Assembly (NCBI GenBank): GCA_035048485.1
Contig: CM068587.1
Location: 55,299,501-55,363,500 of the forward strand
Direction: 5' to 3'
Source of the DNA: Pteria penguin
Taxonomy: Eukaryota; Mollusca; Bivalvia; Pterioida; Pteriidae
DNA: 64,000 nt
Shown here: piece by piece, positions 59,656 through 64,000 of the stretch
Numbering within the stretch: the stretch's first letter is position 1
How the letters are laid out: each line of letters begins with the position of its first letter
Notes under the pieces: generated by a model
What the model was told of the DNA's origin: nothing
The model's input: the letters and a program-made list of their open reading frames with translations, nothing else
Databases searched by the model: none
Made by a program: the position numbers and the translations under genes

Positions 59656-59718
59656 TGATCAACGAACATTACGACAATGCTTACCAGGGTCGACTGTGCT
59701 ATCTTTCTATGGCATTCT

Positions 59719-60001
59719 TTTAAGCCGGCGGGGCTTAGTGGTATCACGCTCGCCTCCTGATCGGGAGGCCGGGGTTTGAGTCCCGCTCTGGTCATGCCAG
59801 TGTCCTGTCTTTCGGATGAGACAGTAAAAACCGAGGCCCCGTGTCGTGGTATGCATGGCACGTCAAAGATCCCTCACTGCTTCGGGTGGGTCCGTTGCAA
59901 AGGTCAAAATTTGTATGCCCCGGATCAGGCAGATGCCGTCACCATATACGTGAAATATTCGTGGTGTGACGTTAAACAGAAATCAATCAATCAATCAATT
60001 A
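59719..60001 (+). mobile_element. Family-1 SINE, complete, 11-bp TSD
   Basis: TATGGCATTCT (59708-59718) and TATGACATTCT (60002-60012) flank it with one difference. B box GGTTTGAGTCC (59773-59783), full core, 3' region and an AATCAATCAATCAATCAATT tail. Almost identical to the copies at 203 and 50226. Confidence 0.93.
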
Positions 60002-60181
60002 TATGACATTCTAATCATGCTATTGGACTGTGATACATAAACTTCAACATTTTAAAACCTATTCAATAAAAGTGAATAATATATACAACTAAAAATACAT
60101 AAATACTGTTTTACTCTTCGCTGTCCTATAAACGGCCTTCACACAAAAAACAGTTGACCTACAAATTAATGGTATTGCAAG

Positions 60182-60282
60182 TGTCCTACGACATATTTGT
60201 AATTTGGGAAATTAAATCATGCATAAATGACTACTATTCATGCATGTTTTAATTTCCCAAATTACAAATATGTCATAAGACA
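60182..60282. mobile_element. Hairpin element, TGTCCTA family, TSD CAAG
   Basis: Arms starting TGTCCTACGACATATTTG and ending AAATATGTCATAAGACA are reverse complements over about 36 bp with 3 mismatches, plus an inner CATGCAT/ATGCATG pair. CAAG flanks it exactly at 60178-60181 and 60283-60286. Best-preserved long member of the family seen at 18505 and 35464. Confidence 0.9.
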
Positions 60283-60339
60283 CAAGAATTGTTAATCACT
60301 TCTGTATTTCCCTTGACATCTGATGGTATGTGCGAAATA

Positions 60340-60571
60340 ACCAGACACCCGGAACCCTTACGATAAAAGTGTGAAATACCAGACACCTGGAACCCTTACG
60401 ATTAAAGTGCGAAATAACCAGACACCTGGAACCCTTACGATAAAAGTGTGAAATATCAGACCCTTAGGATTCTTACGACATTGGTCCGAAATTCCAGACC
60501 CTTGGCCTCTGACGGTGTAAGTTCGAAATACCAGACCCCTTGGCCTCTGACGGTATAAGTTCGAAATACCA
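60340..60571. repeat. Minisatellite, diverged left part (about 38-39 bp units)
   Basis: Units such as CGAAATAACCAGACACCTGG then AACCCTTACGATAAAAGTG. These grade into the uniform units to the right of the inserted foldback element. Confidence 0.9.
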
Positions 60572-60790
60572 GGCGTATTATTCACAAACAAACTTAAGTC
60601 TAAGTGTAAGACTTGAGACCTACAATAGCGTGTGTCTTAATTCTAAGAATAAGTCAACAGTTTCTCTATAAATAGTATATCAGGCATACTATTCACAGAG
60701 AAACTTTCAACCCATTCTTTAAATTGTGACACATGCTATTATAGGTCTCAAGTCTAAGACTTAGACTTGAGTCTCTTTGTGAATACATTA
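60572..60790. mobile_element. 219-bp imperfect palindrome inserted in a minisatellite
   Basis: The whole insert folds on itself: roughly 105-bp arms pair from TATTCACAAA...AAGTCTAAG near the ends to AGTTTCTC(T/C)..AATAGTAT at the centre (about 60681). It splits a unit between ATACCA and CAGACC. Termini and TSD (perhaps CA) are not certain. Confidence 0.8.
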
Positions 60791-61336
60791 CAGACCCCTA
60801 GGCCTCTGACGGTATAGATCCGAAATACCAGACCCCTAGGTCTCTGACGGTATAGATCCGAAATACCAGACCCCTAGGTCTCTGACAGTATAGATCCGAA
60901 ATACCAGACCCCTAAGTCTCTGACAGTATAGATCCGAAATACCAGACCCCTAGGTCTCTGACAGTATAGATCCGAAATACCAGACCCCTAGGTCTCTGAC
61001 GGTATAGATCCGAAATACCAGACCCCTAGGTCTCTGACAGTATAGATCCGAAATACCAGACCCCTAGGTCTCTGACAGTATAGATCCGAAATACCAGACC
61101 CCTAGGTCTCTGACGGTATAGATCCGAAATACCAGACCCCTAGGTCTCTGACGGTATAGATCCGAAATACCAGACCCCTAGGTCTCTGACGGTATAGATC
61201 CGAAATACCAGACCCCTAGGTCTCTGACGGTATAGATCCGAAATACCAGGTCCCTAGGTCTCTGACAGTATAGATCCGAAATACGAGACCCCTAGGTCTC
61301 TGACGGTATAGATCCGAAATACCAGACCCCTAGGTC
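60791..61336. repeat. 38-bp minisatellite, uniform part, about 14 units
   Basis: AGGTCTCTGACGGTATAGAT plus CCGAAATACCAGACCCCT repeats at exactly 38 bp (GACCCCTAGG at 60793 and 60831) with very few changes (GACGG/GACAG). Confidence 0.96.
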
Positions 61337-61339
61337 TTG

Positions 61340-63728
61340 TTTACATCGACACTAAAATGCTTCTATATAAATAGATTGGGTTACAGCCCTGTGGGAAGTG
61401 ATTTCATCAATTCCTGTCGGTTCTTTTTGTAATGAGTATTCAGGTCCAAAATCCCCCGAATTAATAAATAAATAGATTGTTAAATAACTAAATAAATTGA
61501 TAAATAAACATATACATGTAAATAAATAAAATACATAGTTAATGATAAATTAAACCATGAAATATATAACTAAATAATATAAGACACCGAACAGTGGTAT
61601 ATAAGGAAAAAATACAGAGGTGTATGGTAAATAACAAAACTGAACAGACAAAGATATGTGGTGGATTGTACGATCCCAAACCGCAATGTCAACATGAAGA
61701 GCTGAGGGCTCAAGTCATGGACTGGGTCGATAGTTTACAAGGAAGTCAGACTTGAGTGACCTGGTAATCAGCCAGATATCCTCTCGTGTATATGCCATAT
61801 AAAGAAATGCATGCCATCATGTGACACACTGACACGGTATGCTACAAAGCTATATTCTGGCACTGCCTCCTTTCAACCGAGCGATAGTGTGATTTCATAT
61901 ACAAACCTATCCTTAAATGATCAGGTTTAGTAATCCATTTGCATAATATGCAAATTCAATTGAAAACGTAAAAGTTTTATCTTTTTTTACGGGGGCCCTA
62001 CCTTTATGCATGTCACGCCATCTAGGGGTGACATCCGACAGCAGATAGGTGGCGTGCTTTAGAACATTTATTGACGGCAATCATCAATATCTTCTTACAA
62101 GTATTGATTTTCTATTATAATAATTGATGCACGGGTTGAGAGCTTTATGACAAATCCCTCTCAAAAGCTCATTTCCTGTTTGAATCAAAGATTTGGTCAG
62201 GTGGGGTAAAATGAGGGGATTTCCGGTTCGTAACAGTAAGACGATTACACTTCTTTACGTGTATGCGTTAACATAATTCTGAATTAGTTCAAACATAAGA
62301 AATCTTGTTAAGAGTTTTGGAGATTTAAATCGTTTGAAATTCGGCAAATTGTGTTTTTGGTGTTCTCGAGACGTATTACACATTGTAATACTACCGTTGT
62401 CTGGTCCCCTTAAGTTTTTCTTCAAATTTCAACAAATCTTTATGCCGTATTGATCTGTACTTGATATAATATCTCGCCCTCTGTCTACTCATATCCTCCG
62501 GGTTTTGTTCAATATACTATAAGAAGGAAGTTCTATTTAATCTATGGAAATAAAAGCAAAGAAGGGTAAAAATAGAACCCCAAATCCATTTAATTTACAC
62601 ACCTCCTCAGTCAAATAAAAAACACCGAAAAACATGCAGTCGGTTTTGAATAAATCTTTTGAAATGCTAACACATTGGCTGCTTTTGATTCATGAATCAA
62701 TGAATCAGTAAATTGACACTTTGCTTACTCATATGAAATTAAATAAAGTTTACTGGAATAAATTGACACTATTAAACAAGTTGAGATGGCATGATACGCA
62801 AAAAGCGCACCTGTTAAAGGGGAGATAATGGATAGTGGTGGGGACATTATGCTGGGATGTCAGAGGCTTGGTTGCTTTCTTGTTTATCCTTGTATGTAAC
62901 CTTTATGTCACTTTATCGGATGAACAAGCATTGTTATTTACACAAGGCCAATTTTATGAAAGTTTCATATTCCTTTAAAATACATCTCTATTCTATAATT
63001 ATCAGTGCGTATTAGATCAAATAAAATATCGCTCTACAATAAAACTTCGTCAGAAAATCCCTTAAATTGAACTATCTCGATCTCGTGAAGGACACATGGT
63101 ATTCTTCAATAGGGTTAAGATTTTTACAATGTTTATAGATAAATAGAAAGGTGGAAATGAAGATTTAAATTCCCTGTTTGCTCTACTATGCTTGACCTTT
63201 GATGGCAGTTGTACGGAGGCGAGCTTTGGCAAACCATTCTCCTTGGGAAAGATATGGGAACGGGAGAGCTTTTACGTTAAGCCCAACTGTCTGTAAAAAA
63301 TAATCTGTAAATCTTTTTCGGAGTCTCCTATCTGTCTACTGTCCTTAGTATCTCCTCTGATTGGTATGAAAATCTATAGTAATTCTTATCCAAAGTAGAG
63401 CAGCGAGGGCATCAGTGACCACTTTGCATTGTCAAGTGAACAAAATCTAGACGCGGTATAGCTCAAGATGTTTTGGTGCCCTGACCACAAATATGATTTG
63501 ATATTGCATGATATGCTTATCATGTGCTGATCTTGAGGAGGGGGGGGGGAGCAGTCGAGGAGTTCCCAACCCCCTACCCCTGGAATTTGCAAAACATACA
63601 CATTGATTTATGAGAAAAAAGGTGAGATTATTGATCCATGATGCCCTCATTTTAAGGAGCTGTTTCCCCGGAAAAAATCCTGGATTCACGTATGCCTATG
63701 TATATATATAGTGTATAAGATCGAGGTT
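61340..63728. other. Unannotated stretch, 2.4 kb
   Basis: AAATA-rich patch at 61460-61580, a G run at 63539; otherwise no feature recognised. Confidence 0.5.
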
Positions 63729-63730
63729 TA

Positions 63731-63860
63731 ACTCAGGTGTCAGACTAAAGCGCTTGGCTTGCGGTACACACAATCCGGGTTCGATTCCCGGATTGTGCCA
63801 CTATGTTGTCTACGGCTTTCATGTTGCAATATGTCTGATATATCATTTAAATAATTCTTT
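63731..63860 (+). mobile_element. Diverged family-2 SINE
   Basis: Head TCAGACTAAAGCGCTTGGCT and B box GGTTCGATTCC (63778-63788) match the family-2 head. GTGCCACTATGTTG and TTTCATGTTGCAATATG correspond to its body. Tail not recognisable. Confidence 0.65.
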
Positions 63861-64000
63861 GCCGAATACAAGTCGTCTGGGTAGGGAAAAAGGGGGGATG
63901 GGTCAGATGTTGTGGTGGTGTTGGGGTTGGGGATTTCGAAAAAGCGGTTCCTTCATATAGTCAAATTCCAGTGCCATCGCTGTATGATGTCCGTAAATAG

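Overview
This is non-coding, repeat-dense animal nuclear DNA. No intact protein gene, rRNA gene or functional tRNA gene can be supported. It is AT-rich, with (TA)n, (GAT)n and (AAC)n microsatellites, many tRNA-derived SINEs ending in (ATCA)n or (CCAA)n tails, palindromic MITE-like elements and at least eight minisatellite arrays. From general knowledge this resembles a marine mollusc, most likely a bivalve. That is inference, because there is no gene to place it.

Layout. 0-6.4 kb: a complete SINE with a 13-bp target-site duplication (TSD), a 28-bp minisatellite and a 1.4-kb array of 54-bp units. 7-13 kb: TA tracts, two full reverse-strand SINEs and a MITE with perfect 39-bp inverted ends. 15.5-16.4 kb: a 21-bp array beside a SINE fragment. 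18-27 kb: sparse, with hairpin elements, a SINE and a minisatellite. 28.4-30.65 kb: a SINE head runs into a 39-bp array that is interrupted by a 926-bp long-hairpin element with an 8-bp TSD. 31-38 kb: SINEs in or beside GAT tracts. 38.5-39.2 kb: two arrays. 39.8 kb: one weak exon candidate on the reverse strand. 41-42.1 kb: an element with about five internal units rich in AGGTCA half-sites. 42.8-45.7 kb: a split 30-bp array with a SINE inserted. 46-52 kb: short-TIR MITEs and a SINE carrying two different hairpin insertions. 57.6-61.3 kb: three arrays, two of them interrupted by insertions. 63.7 kb: a diverged SINE.

Main themes. (1) Several minisatellites appear to have arisen from the core of the dominant SINE family. 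Two SINE copies carry two-unit duplications of core segments, and larger arrays have units that align to the same core. (2) Perfect or near-perfect hairpin elements with TGTC...GACA ends and 4-bp TSDs form a group; two sit inside one SINE, so relative age is readable. (3) Arrays are repeatedly the landing sites of other elements. (4) Long open frames here come from repeat periods divisible by three or from antisense SINEs and are not genes. All alignments were made by eye.
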